Below, one piece after another: positions 8,000-16,366 of a stretch of 64,000 nt of DNA. The notes beneath the pieces are model-generated. The model did not search any database and was not told the DNA's origin. It saw nothing but the letters and a program-made list of their open reading frames with translations. Location of the stretch: NCBI GenBank assembly GCA_002384855.1, contig DGBP01000006.1:31757-95756 (forward strand), read 5' to 3'. The first letter of the stretch is position 1, and each line of letters opens with the position of its first letter. This DNA comes from Nocardioidaceae bacterium UBA4001. GTDB taxonomy: Bacteria > Actinomycetota > Actinomycetes > Propionibacteriales > Nocardioidaceae. Made by a program: the position numbers and the translations under genes.

Positions 8000-8913
8000 G
8001 CACACTGCGCGTGGCGACGTACAACCTCTATCTCGGCGCCGACCTGACCGTGGTCTTCGACGCCACCGACGAGGCCGACCTCGCGCGGAGGGCCCGTGTC
8101 GTGCACGACCAGGTCCTCGCGACGGACCTCGTCGCCCGGGCGGAGGCGGTGGCGCGCATCCTGGCGCGCGAACGGGTCGACGTCGTGGGCCTCCAGGAGG
8201 TCGCCCGGTGGTCGCGCGACGAGGTGGGTGAGCCGTGGCTGGACTTCCTCGACGAGCTGCTGGCCGCGCTGGCCCGTGCCGGAGCGGCCTACGACGCGCA
8301 CGCCGCCACGACGAGCTTCGCGGGCGGCGCCCAGGTGGCGGGTGGCGACGCCATGTCGGTGCTCGGCCGCAACGTGATCCTGGTCCGCCGTGACGTCGGG
8401 CTGCGGGTCCTGGGGTCGCGGGCGGGATCGTTCTGCCGCACCCTCGAGGTCGTGACGCCGATGCCCGGGCTCGTGCTCGGCATCGCACGCAGCTGGAGCT
8501 GGGTCAACGCCCAGGTCGGAGACCGCCCCCTCCGGTTCGTGAACACCCACCTCGAGGCGTGGGACGCGCAGGTGCGCGACGCCCAGCGCGACGAGCTCCT
8601 CGACGAGCTCGGCAGCCCCGAGATGCCCCTGGTGCTCGTGGGCGACTTCAACGCCGCCCCGGCCGACGTCGAGATGCCGGCGGAGTACGTCGACGCATGG
8701 GCCGTCGCGGGGACCGGCGGGCCGGGGTGGACGTGCGGGCAGGTGGCCGACCTGACGGGGGAGTGCGCCCTGGCGACCCGGATCGACTACGTCTTCGTCC
8801 GCGGCCCGGTGGTCGATCGCTGCTGGGTCGTGGGGGACCACGACGAGGAGCGGACCCCGGGCGGGTTGTGGCCCTCCGACCACGCAGGTGTCGTCGCCGA
8901 CCTCACCCTGTGA
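7996..8913 (+). CDS. Endonuclease/exonuclease/phosphatase family protein
   Basis: A 305-residue EEP-fold hydrolase without signal peptide. Visible motifs are VATYNLYLG at the N-terminus, VVGLQEV (metal-binding Glu), VNTHLEAWD, GDFNAAP and a C-terminal SDHAGVVADL with the catalytic Asp-His. Substrates of this family range from DNA to inositol phosphates and sphingomyelin and cannot be told from sequence. The TTG start overlaps the stop of the NERD-helicase (TTGA), so a role linked to nucleic acids is reasonable but inferred. Confidence 0.88.
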   Translation: MSTLRVATYNLYLGADLTVVFDATDEADLARRARVVHDQVLATDLVARAEAVARILARERVDVVGLQEVARWSRDEVGEPWLDFLDELLAALARAGAAYDAHAATTSFAGGAQVAGGDAMSVLGRNVILVRRDVGLRVLGSRAGSFCRTLEVVTPMPGLVLGIARSWSWVNAQVGDRPLRFVNTHLEAWDAQVRDAQRDELLDELGSPEMPLVLVGDFNAAPADVEMPAEYVDAWAVAGTGGPGWTCGQVADLTGECALATRIDYVFVRGPVVDRCWVVGDHDEERTPGGLWPSDHAGVVADLTL

Positions 8914-8941
8914 CGCCCGGAGGGGCTCGGCGGGTTGGTGC

Positions 8942-8960
8942 CTGCACAAGCGCCGCGTGG
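8942..8960 (-). repeat. Degenerate copy of the 31-bp-family core
   Basis: CTGCACAAGCGCCGCGTG closely matches the complement of the first unit of the array at 24043, differing at about two of 18 positions. It lies in the 50-bp gap between two convergent genes. It is a single unit, with no tandem neighbour. Confidence 0.4.
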
Positions 8961-8963
8961 CGG

Positions 8964-9401
8964 TCAGGCCTCGGGGCGACGCCGCATCGCCTTGACGTCG
9001 CTGCGCCGCTTCTTGCCGGCGAGCCGTCGCTCCTTGGAGCCCCGGGTGGGTCGGGTCGTCCGCCGTCGCGGGGGCGGAGGGGCGAAGGCGCGTTCGAGCA
9101 GCTCGCCGAGCCGGGCCCGCGCGGCCTCGCGGTTGCGCAGCTGGGAGCGGTACTCCGACGCCACGACGCTGATGGTGCCGTCGACGACCCGCCCGCCGAG
9201 CCGGCCCTCGAGCCGGGCGAGCGCACGGGAGCGCAGGTGCTCGGGCACCGACGGCGACCCGGCGAGGTCGAAGAGCAGCTCGACACGGCTGTCCGCTGTG
9301 TTCACCGACTGCCCCCCTGGCCCGGAGGACCGGCTGAACCGCCACGACAGCTCGTGCTCGGGGATGGTGACCCCGCCGGCACGGACCCCCTGGCTGCTCA
9401 C
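8964..9401 (-). CDS. arfB: Release-factor-like ribosome rescue hydrolase (ArfB family)
   Basis: A 145-residue class-I-release-factor-like protein with the GGQ loop in SSGPGGQSVNT and a basic tail with KKRR and MRRRP. ArfB-type proteins bind stalled ribosomes through the basic tail and hydrolyse peptidyl-tRNA. The N-terminal codon-recognition domain of true release factors is absent, as expected for the family. Its GTG start overlaps the stop of the upstream PfkB kinase gene (GTGA), so the two are translationally coupled. Confidence 0.9.
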   Translation of the reverse strand: MSSQGVRAGGVTIPEHELSWRFSRSSGPGGQSVNTADSRVELLFDLAGSPSVPEHLRSRALARLEGRLGGRVVDGTISVVASEYRSQLRNREAARARLGELLERAFAPPPPRRRTTRPTRGSKERRLAGKKRRSDVKAMRRRPEA

Positions 9402-10270
9402 GGCGACTCCGGCAGGAGGGTCCGCGGCTGCGCACCGACCTGGGCGACGCACCGGGCCGCGGCGTCCATCGCCAGGTCCGGACCTCCGAGCAGGAACCCC
9501 GCTCCCAGCGCGTCGCCGGCCCCGGTCACGTCGCGTACCGGGCCCGGGAGGGGGTCCCGGTGGTCCTCGACACCGTCGATCACGAACGAGCAGCCGCGTG
9601 GTCCCCGCTTGAGGACGAGCACTGTCGTACCCCCTGCGCCGAAGCCCCGCAGCTCCTCCGTCCCGGAACCGTCCGGCCCCTGGGTCGCGGCCCACTCGGG
9701 CTCGTTGGCCATCACGACGTCGGGTCGCAGGGACTGCCAGAACCGCCGGAACCTCGCGGGCCCGTAGGCGTTGATCAGCGACGCCGACGACAGGTCGACG
9801 GCCACCCTCGTGCCCGCCTCGTGCGCGGCCCGAGCGACGTCCACGAGCACCTGCGGCTCGGGTGCCCGGAAGAGTGCGTAGCCGGAGACGTACAGCCAGT
9901 CCGCGCCTTCGAGCCAGGGACCGGCCTCGACCTGCGCCAGCCAGTTGGACGTGCCGGGGTCGGACGCCAGCGAGCGGGCGCCCTTCGACACGATCGACAC
10001 CACCGTGCCGGCTCGTCCGGTGATCGGCCCGTGGACCTCGATCCCGGCCTGCTCGAGCGCCTCGTCGACGTACCGTCCGGGCCCCTCGTCCGCCCGGGGT
10101 CCGTACAGCCTCGCGGTGCCGCCGTACTCGTGCACCCATCCCGCGAGGTTCGCTGCCTGCCCGCCCGCGGCGAACGTGATGCGGGCCGGAGTGTCGTCGT
10201 CGGGGACCAGCCCGTCCGGCACGTCGACGATGACGTCGAGCATGATGTCGCCGAGGCACGCGACGCGCAC
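9398..10270 (-). CDS. PfkB-family carbohydrate/nucleoside kinase (possible pseudouridine kinase)
   Basis: A 290-residue ribokinase-like kinase. It has the N-terminal AAGGQAANLAGW substrate-binding block and the C-terminal DVTGAGDALGAGF motif with the catalytic Asp and anion hole. It lies back to back with psuG, only 31 bp away, which suggests it is the pseudouridine kinase (PsuK) supplying pseudouridine 5'-phosphate to PsuG; this is inference from neighbourhood. The GTG at 10270 follows GGAAGGGGAG. The downstream arfB-like gene overlaps by 4 bp. Confidence 0.85.
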   Translation of the reverse strand: MRVACLGDIMLDVIVDVPDGLVPDDDTPARITFAAGGQAANLAGWVHEYGGTARLYGPRADEGPGRYVDEALEQAGIEVHGPITGRAGTVVSIVSKGARSLASDPGTSNWLAQVEAGPWLEGADWLYVSGYALFRAPEPQVLVDVARAAHEAGTRVAVDLSSASLINAYGPARFRRFWQSLRPDVVMANEPEWAATQGPDGSGTEELRGFGAGGTTVLVLKRGPRGCSFVIDGVEDHRDPLPGPVRDVTGAGDALGAGFLLGGPDLAMDAAARCVAQVGAQPRTLLPESP

Positions 10271-10285
10271 GGGCTCCCCTTCCGT

Positions 10286-10300
10286 CCGGCACAATGCCGG
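10286..10300. promoter_or_regulatory. Perfect inverted repeat between divergent kinase and psuG
   Basis: CCGGCA-CAA-TGCCGG fills half of the 31-bp gap between the two start codons and ends 1 nt before the psuG GTG. CACAAT (10290-10295) within it sits 6 nt before that GTG in the spacing seen for leaderless genes here. It could be an operator covering the psuG promoter. Confidence 0.4.
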
Positions 10301-10301
10301 G

Positions 10302-11207
10302 GTGAACCTTCCCCTCCAGCTGTCCGAAGAGGTCTCCGACGCTATTGCATCAGGCCGGGGAGTCGTGGCATTGGAGTCCACCCTCATCAGCCACGGCCTC
10401 CCGACGGAGACCAGCGTGCACACGGCGAGGGAGATCGAGGCAGACGTCCGTGGGTCGGGGGCGGTCCCGGCGACCGTCGCGGTCGTCGACGGGGTCGTCC
10501 GTGTGGGCCTCGACGACGACCAGCTGGTCCGGGTCGCGGAGGGCGACGACGTGGTCAAGACCAGCGTGCGCGACCTCGCGGTCGTGCTGGCCAGGGGTAC
10601 AACGGGCGCCACGACCGTGGCCTCGACGACCTACCTCGCCCACCTCGCGGGGGTGAAGGTGTTCGCCACGGGGGGTCTCGGCGGTGTGCACCGCGGCGCC
10701 CGGGACAGCTGGGACGAATCCGCCGACCTGCAGGCCCTGGCGAGCGTCCCGGTCACCGTCGTGTGCGCCGGCGTGAAGTCGATCCTCGACGTCCCCGCGA
10801 CGATGGAGCGGCTGGAGTCCCTGTCGGTGCCGGTGCTGGGCTTCCGAAGCGACACCTTCCCGGGCTTCTACGTCCGTGACACCGGGATCCCGGTGCCGTG
10901 GCGGGTGGAGGGCCCGGCCGACGTGGCCGCGGTGATGGCCAGGCGGGACGACCTGGCGCTGAGGCACGGCGTCGTGGTCGGCAACCCGATCCACGCCGAG
11001 GACGAGATGGACCGGGACCTGCACGACCGGACGCTCGAGGCGGGTCTCGCGGCCGCCGGGACGGCCGGTGTCCGCGGCAAGGACGTGACGCCGTTCCTGC
11101 TGGCGTGGTTCCACGAGCACACCGAGGGTGCGAGCCTGAGCGCGAACGTCGCGCTGGTCCGCGCCAACGCCCGCCTGGCCGCCGAGATCTCAGCGCATGT
11201 GGTCTGA
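10302..11207 (+). CDS. psuG: Pseudouridine-5'-phosphate glycosidase
   Basis: A 301-residue PsuG, the usual family length. The fold is recognisable from VALESTLISHGLP at the N-terminus, ARGTTGATTVASTTYLAHLA and KVFATGGLGGVHRGA, and the late EMDRDLHDRTLEAGL and GKDVTPFLL blocks. The enzyme reversibly cleaves the C-C glycosidic bond of pseudouridine 5'-phosphate to uracil and ribose 5-phosphate, salvaging modified nucleoside from RNA turnover. The GTG at 10302 gives a start in line with relatives. A PfkB kinase on the opposite strand is the probable partner. Confidence 0.93.
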   Translation: MNLPLQLSEEVSDAIASGRGVVALESTLISHGLPTETSVHTAREIEADVRGSGAVPATVAVVDGVVRVGLDDDQLVRVAEGDDVVKTSVRDLAVVLARGTTGATTVASTTYLAHLAGVKVFATGGLGGVHRGARDSWDESADLQALASVPVTVVCAGVKSILDVPATMERLESLSVPVLGFRSDTFPGFYVRDTGIPVPWRVEGPADVAAVMARRDDLALRHGVVVGNPIHAEDEMDRDLHDRTLEAGLAAAGTAGVRGKDVTPFLLAWFHEHTEGASLSANVALVRANARLAAEISAHVV

Positions 11208-11300
11208 GCCGGCTCGGCGGTACGACGGCCAGCACCTCGGCGGGGCCGGCCGGACCGGGTGCATGATGTGGGCGGAGCGCGCGCAGAGGAGGGCTCAGGC

Positions 11301-12434
11301 ATGACGAGGGACAGGTCACAGGTCGCGGGGGCGGTCCTCGCGGGTCTTTGGCTCGTCTGCTTCACCCTGGTCGACCTGGTCGCCCCGGACACGGTCGTGC
11401 TCTCGCCGCTCTTCGCGCTGGCGCCCCTGATCGCCGCCGCGGTCCTCCCCGGTGGACCGACCGCCGCCTTCGCGGTGGTGGCCGTGCTGCTGGCGATCGC
11501 CGCGGGCTGGTGGGACAACATGTGGGGCGAGCCGCAGCAGCTGGTCCGCGTGCTCGACGTGGCGCTGGTGAGCTTCGTGGCCGTGGTCGTGGCGGTCGTC
11601 CGGGTCGGTCGCGAACGTCGTCACGAACGGGTCTCCGCCATCGCCGAGATCGCCCAGCGCACCATCCTCCCGATCCTGCCCGCACAGATCGGGGATGTCG
11701 GGGTCGGGGTCCGCTACCTCTCGGCCGCCGAGGACGCCGTGGTCGGCGGGGACCTCTACGACTGCTACCACTCCGACAGCCACGTGCGGTTCCTCGTCGG
11801 TGACGTGAAGGGCAAGGGGATCGCGGCGGTCGAGCAGGCGGCGCGCGTGATCCGGGCCTTCCGCCAGGCGGCCGCCACCCAAAGGACCCTCACCGGCGTT
11901 GCCCAGGAGATGAGCCTGTACCTCCAGGGCTTCTTCGACGACGAGGAGTTCGTCACCGCCCTCCTGGTGGACACCACCGAGCAGGGGCAGCTCACCCTCG
12001 TCAGCTGCGGTCACCCCCCGCCGTTGATGGTCCGGCCCGGCGGCTCGTCCACGTTCGTCGACCTGCCTGCCGGACTGCCGCTCGGCCTGGGGGAGAGCTA
12101 CGAGTCCCGGACCGTGCCGTGGGTCGTCGGGTCCCGGCTGCTGATGTACACCGACGGCGTGAGTGAGGCTCGCGACCGGGAGGGTGTGTTCCTCCCCGTC
12201 CCCGCGCTGGCCTCCGTCCTGGCAGCAGGGCAGGTCGACGAGGCGCTCGACGGCGTGCTCGACACGGTGCGTCGCCACCTGCCCCGCGGCCGGCTCAACG
12301 ACGACCTCGCCGTCGTGCTCCTCGAGCGTGGAACAGCCGCGGAGGCGGCACCGACCGACCCGACCGAACTGGTCCAGCTCGGGCTCGACAGGCCGCCCGG
12401 CTCGCCGAGCGAGCACGACCACGACGTCCGCTGA
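11301..12434 (+). CDS. Membrane-anchored PP2C/SpoIIE-type phosphatase
   Basis: A 377-residue protein with three or four N-terminal membrane segments (about residues 8-100), a short linker and a SpoIIE/RsbU-type PP2C domain. Motifs include VGGDLYDC, FLVGDVKGKGIAA, ALLVDTT, VSCGHPPPL, MYTDGVSEARD and LNDDLAVVLL, whose Asp residues bind Mn/Mg. Such phosphatases act on anti-sigma-antagonists in partner-switching circuits; no STAS or anti-sigma gene is adjacent. ATG 11301 was chosen over the upstream ATG because GAGGAGGG lies 8 nt before it. Two hairpins follow the stop. Confidence 0.9.
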   Translation: MTRDRSQVAGAVLAGLWLVCFTLVDLVAPDTVVLSPLFALAPLIAAAVLPGGPTAAFAVVAVLLAIAAGWWDNMWGEPQQLVRVLDVALVSFVAVVVAVVRVGRERRHERVSAIAEIAQRTILPILPAQIGDVGVGVRYLSAAEDAVVGGDLYDCYHSDSHVRFLVGDVKGKGIAAVEQAARVIRAFRQAAATQRTLTGVAQEMSLYLQGFFDDEEFVTALLVDTTEQGQLTLVSCGHPPPLMVRPGGSSTFVDLPAGLPLGLGESYESRTVPWVVGSRLLMYTDGVSEARDREGVFLPVPALASVLAAGQVDEALDGVLDTVRRHLPRGRLNDDLAVVLLERGTAAEAAPTDPTELVQLGLDRPPGSPSEHDHDVR

Positions 12435-12495
12435 GCGAGCACGACGACGCCCGCTCAGCGCGTCCGGGTCCCGGCACCGGGGCCCCCGACGCACG

Positions 12496-12525
12496 AAGGC
12501 CCGCCGTCCGAGGACGGCGGGCCTT
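12496..12525. terminator. Perfect 14-bp stem terminator
   Basis: AAGGCCCGCCGTCC and its exact complement are separated by only GA. It lies about 60 bp after the SpoIIE phosphatase stop and could serve both strands, since the next gene converges. Confidence 0.75.
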
Positions 12526-12567
12526 GGTGGTGGTGCGTGCCGGACCGGGAGCGCCTCACGGCGCGTG

Positions 12568-12590
12568 GCCGCTCGTAGCGGCTTGTTTTG
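12568..12590 (+). terminator. Second hairpin with T-rich tail
   Basis: GCCGCT-CGT-AGCGGC is followed by TTGTTTTG, a conventional intrinsic terminator in a genome where T-tails are rare. A smaller GCGCC/GGCGC hairpin precedes it at 12551-12564. Confidence 0.6.
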
Positions 12591-12661
12591 GGACCCGGGG
12601 CTGCCGCGGCCCGGCACGCCCCCGATTGTACAAGCGGTCCCTGGCGGGCAGGGGAGAACGC

Positions 12662-13285
12662 TCAGGACAGGAGCCCCTGGACCTCCAGCCGGGCGGCGTG
12701 CTCGAGCTGCTCGGCCATGGTGGTGAGCCTGGCCGCCGAGAGGTCGTGGGCGTACACCGAACGCGTGGTGTCGTGGGGTCGGTGGACCCGACCCGCCGCG
12801 ACCACGCGGGCGAAGGCGGCCGCGCGGAACAAGGTGTCCGCGAAGTCACCCCGGGCCACTCCGCGCAGCACCTGGTCGACGACCCGGCGCACCTCGTCGG
12901 GTCCGGGCGGATCCACCACGCCGGCCACGACCTCGTGGACCGGCGTGTGCCCTCGACCGGTGTCGAACTCGGTCGCCGCGGCCGCGGGGTCGGCGTACAC
13001 CCAGGACCGCAGGAGGTAGAGCCGCCACAGGCAGCCGGCCAGTGAGTCGGCGGGTGAGCCGGCCCACAGGTCCGCCAGCGTCTCGAGCCCCTCCGTGTCA
13101 GCGAGCGCGACGACCCGGCTGACGACCTGCTCGTCCTCGTGGTCACGGGCGCCGCGGACGAGCAACGTCGCGGCGCGGTCGGCCGCCTCGGTGCGGACCG
13201 CGGGGTCGTCGCCGGCGGGGATGGCGTGGAAGTGCGCCGACCCGGGCATGGCCGGCCGGTGGTGGCGTCGAGGTGTCTGGGACAT
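12662..13285 (-). CDS. Conserved hypothetical protein, 207 aa
   Basis: I do not recognise the family. The protein is soluble and helical: an N-terminal basic stretch (PRRHHRPAMPGSAHFH), then Ala/Leu-rich helices with DPAAAATEFDTGRGHTPVHE and a C-terminal LTTMAEQLEHAARLEVQG helix. There is no signal peptide, membrane segment, Cys cluster or recognised catalytic motif. TAGGCT lies 8 nt before the ATG and no ribosome binding site is visible, so it is probably a leaderless single-gene unit. Codon use is typical of its neighbours, which supports a real gene. Confidence 0.7.
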   Translation of the reverse strand: MSQTPRRHHRPAMPGSAHFHAIPAGDDPAVRTEAADRAATLLVRGARDHEDEQVVSRVVALADTEGLETLADLWAGSPADSLAGCLWRLYLLRSWVYADPAAAATEFDTGRGHTPVHEVVAGVVDPPGPDEVRRVVDQVLRGVARGDFADTLFRAAAFARVVAAGRVHRPHDTTRSVYAHDLSAARLTTMAEQLEHAARLEVQGLLS

Positions 13286-13293
13286 CGCCGACC

Positions 13294-13299
13294 AGCCTA
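13294..13299 (-). promoter_or_regulatory. Putative -10 box of the 207-aa hypothetical gene
   Basis: TAGGCT on the minus strand, 8 nt before the ATG at 13285; leaderless arrangement. Confidence 0.45.
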
Positions 13300-13332
13300 C
13301 GACGCCGGGGCCGCTCGCCGGTCCGACGGAGC

Positions 13333-14436
13333 TCAGTGCATCGGCGGGATCGCGTCGGTCGCCTCGAGCACGTCGAGCCCGGTGATCTGGAGGAGGTCGA
13401 CGACGATCGACCGGATCTGCGCGAGCACCACCTCGGCAGAGAGGTCGTCGGACCGCTCGACGGACGAGCTGCGTCGGCCGAGGTCGACCAGACCGGCTCG
13501 GACCGCGGCAGGCATCTCGTTGCGCTCGAGGCTCGCCGCCACCTCGTCGGTCAGGTCGGCGAGGTCGGCGAGCAGCACCACGTAGGCGCGCGGCAGCTGC
13601 TCCTCCCGGTAGCTGGCGACCGCGACGCGTCGTACCAGCACCCTCGTGTTGCGCATGGCTCGGTCCATCGGCTCGACGAGCTCCACCATCCGGCGTACCT
13701 GACCCCGTTGACCACGCCGGAACGGCGACGACGCCACCACCGACAGGCCCTCGTCGGCCGCGGCCTGTAGCTCACGGATCAGCGACTCGGTCGAGCGGGC
13801 GTTCGCGAGGGTGTCGAGGGCGCGGTCGAGGTCGCCGTCGACCGCTGTCTCGGAGGCGGTCCGCAGCAGCGAGGCGATCTTGCGGACGACGACCCCCGCG
13901 CGCTCGCGGGGCCTGCGCAGCGGTGCGCTCGGCACCACCGCGGCCGCGACCAGCGCGACGGCCCCGCCGACCAGCGCATCGGTCCAGCGCAGCAGCGCCT
14001 GGTCGGGGTCGGGCAGCAGCGTGGTGACGATGATGGACTGGACCGCGGCCTGGGTGACCAGCAGCGCGCCCGCGTCGAGCAGGAACGCCGCGGACATCGC
14101 GAGCACGACGACCAGGCCGAGCTGCCACCAGCCGGTGCCGAGGGCGAGCACCAGCAGGTCAGCGATGAACACCCCGACCGCGACGCCGACGGTCACCTCG
14201 GCGACCCGTCGCAACCGCTGGCCGTAGGTGGTGCCCAGGCTGACGACCGCGGCGATCGGCGCGAAGAACGGCGTCGGGTGGTCGAGGACCTCCTTGGCCA
14301 CCAGCCACGCGACGACGGCGGCGACGGCCGCCTGCCCGATGTGCCACGACTTCGAGCGGAGCCTCGCGAACCGCGCCCGCACCGACATCCGGCTGCGGTG
14401 CCAGGCCCGGTCCACGGCCGCGGGGAGGTCGCTCAC
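13333..14436 (-). CDS. FUSC-family integral membrane protein
   Basis: A 367-residue protein. Five or six membrane segments in the N-terminal half (including the WHIGQAAVAAVVAWLVAKEV and FFAPIAAVVSLGTTYGQRL region) are followed by a long helical cytoplasmic domain of about 200 residues. This is the layout of one-subunit FUSC/aromatic acid exporter proteins. Family members export aromatic acids or other small organics; the substrate here is unknown. The start is probably the GTG at 14436, with CAGAGT 7 nt upstream; the internal ATG MSVRARFARL is an alternative. The 54-bp gap to the aldo/keto reductase holds both promoters. Confidence 0.85.
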   Translation of the reverse strand: MSDLPAAVDRAWHRSRMSVRARFARLRSKSWHIGQAAVAAVVAWLVAKEVLDHPTPFFAPIAAVVSLGTTYGQRLRRVAEVTVGVAVGVFIADLLVLALGTGWWQLGLVVVLAMSAAFLLDAGALLVTQAAVQSIIVTTLLPDPDQALLRWTDALVGGAVALVAAAVVPSAPLRRPRERAGVVVRKIASLLRTASETAVDGDLDRALDTLANARSTESLIRELQAAADEGLSVVASSPFRRGQRGQVRRMVELVEPMDRAMRNTRVLVRRVAVASYREEQLPRAYVVLLADLADLTDEVAASLERNEMPAAVRAGLVDLGRRSSSVERSDDLSAEVVLAQIRSIVVDLLQITGLDVLEATDAIPPMH

Positions 14437-14478
14437 GACGACGACTCTGCCAGAGGCCGGTCTGCGAGGAGGTCTGTC

Positions 14479-14484
14479 TAGGGT
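14479..14484 (+). promoter_or_regulatory. Putative -10 box of the aldo/keto reductase
   Basis: TAGGGT followed by six bases and the ATG at 14491; leaderless arrangement. Confidence 0.5.
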
Positions 14485-14490
14485 GGGGGA

Positions 14491-15348
14491 ATGGAGCAGA
14501 GAAGACTCGGTGACCGGACCGTCGGCGCGATCGGCCTCGGCGGCATGCCCATGTCGGTGCGGGAGGAGAACGACGAGGCCCTCGCGGTCCGCACGATCCA
14601 CGCGGCGCTCGACGCGGGCGTCACGCTCATCGACACCGCCGACGCGTACTCCCTCTCCGAGGAGGAGTTCGGTCACAACGAGGAGCTGATCGCGCGGGCG
14701 CTGCGGGAGTACGGCGCCGGGGCCGACGACGTGGTGGTGGCCACCAAGGGGGGTCACACGCGCAGCGGCACCGAATGGCACCTCGACGGCCGGCCGGAGT
14801 ACCTCCGCCAGGCCTGCGAGGGGTCGCTCCAGCGGCTCGGCGTGGAGGCGATCGGGCTCTACCAGCACCACCGCCCGGACCCGGAGGTGGACTACGCCGA
14901 GACCCTGGGCGGGCTCAAGGCACTGCTCGACGACGGTCTGATCCTGCGGGCCGGGATCTCCAACGCCGACCCCGACCAGATCCGGCTCGCCCACGAGGTC
15001 CTCGGTGAGGGTCTGGTCGCGGTGCAGAACGAGTTCTCCCCGAGGTTCCGCACCTCCCAGGCCGAGCTCGACCTCTGTGACGAGCTCGGCATCGCGTTCC
15101 TGCCCTGGAGCCCGCTGGGCGGGATGGGCTCGGCGGCCGACCTCGGCGACCGGTTCGCGCCCTTCGCCGAGGTCGCTGCGGCGCACGACGTCTCGCCCCA
15201 GCGGGTCGCCCTGGCATGGGAGCTCGCGAAGTCGCCGGTCGTGATCCCGATCCCGGGCGCGAGCCGGGTGGAGTCGGTGCTCGACTCGGTGGCGGCGACC
15301 CAGCTGCGGCTCAGCACCGACGAGCTGGCGCGGCTCGACGCCTCCTGA
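14491..15348 (+). CDS. Aldo/keto reductase
   Basis: A 285-residue NADPH-dependent oxidoreductase of the AKR superfamily. The (beta/alpha)8 barrel signature is complete: DTADAY with the catalytic Asp and Tyr, VVVATKGG with the Lys, and LYQHHRPDP with the His. PIPGASRVESV near the C-terminus is the cofactor-binding block. Physiological substrate cannot be assigned. It is a single-gene unit with a leaderless-type start, followed by an inverted repeat and a dead lipoprotein gene. Confidence 0.93.
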   Translation: MEQRRLGDRTVGAIGLGGMPMSVREENDEALAVRTIHAALDAGVTLIDTADAYSLSEEEFGHNEELIARALREYGAGADDVVVATKGGHTRSGTEWHLDGRPEYLRQACEGSLQRLGVEAIGLYQHHRPDPEVDYAETLGGLKALLDDGLILRAGISNADPDQIRLAHEVLGEGLVAVQNEFSPRFRTSQAELDLCDELGIAFLPWSPLGGMGSAADLGDRFAPFAEVAAAHDVSPQRVALAWELAKSPVVIPIPGASRVESVLDSVAATQLRLSTDELARLDAS

Positions 15349-15364
15349 CCGGGCTTCCCCCGGC

Positions 15365-15410
15365 GAACTGTTCCTTCCCCGGGCAGGTTCACCGGGGGAG
15401 CGAACAGTTC
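15365..15410. terminator. Inverted repeat after the aldo/keto reductase
   Basis: GAACTGTTC (15365-15373) and GAACAGTTC (15402-15410) are exact complements around a 28-bp interval that itself contains C-rich/G-rich complementary pieces. It is placed between a plus-strand stop and the 3' end of the minus-strand pseudogene, so a bidirectional terminator is likely. Confidence 0.45.
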
Positions 15411-15431
15411 TCCTGCCTACCCTGGCAGACC

Positions 15432-16248
15432 TCAGCCGAGCTCGGCGGCCGCCGAGCGCACTGCCGCCACCATCGGCTCCCGGCCGCCCGGGTAGTTGTA
15501 GTCCTGGCCGAGAAGCCGCATCTGCAGCAGGCCACGCTTTTCCCGGAGAGCACCAGTCCCTGCGCGTCGAAGAAGCCCTCGTCGGGAGAGCCACCCTCCG
15601 CAGGGCCGTAGACGAGGAGGTACCACCCGCCCTGCGCGCCCGTCAGCGGCACCGGCTCGAACGGGTTGACGTCGACCCGGTCGTACTCCCGGAGCTCGTC
15701 CTCGCACGTGCCGCGCCACGCCTGCGCGACCTCGTAGGCACGACGCGCGGTCGCCCGGTCGGCGAACTCGGCGACCAGGTGCCCTGCGGTGCTGGTGGGA
15801 TCGTCGTCGATCCCGGCGTACTCCCGCACCACCACGCGCATGCGCCGATCGAGGTCATCGGGAACTTCTGGCAGGTGCCGAACGGCTGCGTCCCCTCCGC
15901 GTCGCGCGTGGCGACGGTGCGCCAGGCGTACTGATCGTTGAACCCCGGCACCTGGGCGGCGGTGAGCAGCCTGCTCCGGAGGCCGACCGGCGGCGCAGGA
16001 GGGGTCGTCGGGGTGGACGTCGTCGCGGTGGGGGTGGCGGTGCCCGGGGAGGCCGGCGGCGTGGGGGCCTCGCTCACCGTCCGGCTCGGCGTGGGTGACG
16101 GCTCCGCCGAGGTCACGGGCACCTGGCCAGGACTCGGGGACGAAGAGGGTGAGGTCACCTCGACCGAGGCGTCACAACCGGTGGCGAGGAAGAGCGCGAC
16201 GCAGGCGCCGGTGGCGGTCTTGAGGCGAAGCGGGCGGTGCAGAGACAT
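15432..16248 (-). pseudogene. Lipoprotein gene with two frameshifts
   Basis: A strong RBS (GGGAGG) precedes ATG 16248, which opens a lipoprotein signal peptide with lipobox LFLATGC, then a long Ser/Thr/Pro linker and a globular part starting RLLTAAQVPGFNDQYAW. At about 15840 the frame is lost: the protein continues one frame over with MRVVVREYAGIDDDPTSTAG. At about 15555, in a GGGAAAAG run, it shifts again and ends LLGQDYNYPGG...SAAAELG. Each site is explained by a single missing base. The intact protein would be about 270 residues, with a distant look of PknH-like sensor domains (weak). Two sequencing errors are the alternative explanation. Confidence 0.7.
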
Positions 16249-16366
16249 GGTGGTCCTCCCGAGCAGCGGCACGCGGGGCGAGGCACGCCTGTCCACGGTA
16301 GGACCGCGCCGCCCGGGTGTGCTCGGCGCCACGCGGAGCGGCCCGTCTCCGAGATCGTCCGGCCGG

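Noticed and set aside
12526..12661. Small structured RNA (such as SRP or tmRNA) between the stacked hairpins and the hypothetical gene
   Set aside because: I tried to match the conserved cores of tmRNA and SRP RNA and found none; tandem terminators explain the pairing.
15540..15560. Programmed -1 frameshift at the GGGAAAAG run in the lipoprotein gene
   Set aside because: The zero frame reads GGG AAA A, so the heptamer is not in the X XXY YYZ register, and a second unrelated frameshift lies upstream. Loss of function is simpler.
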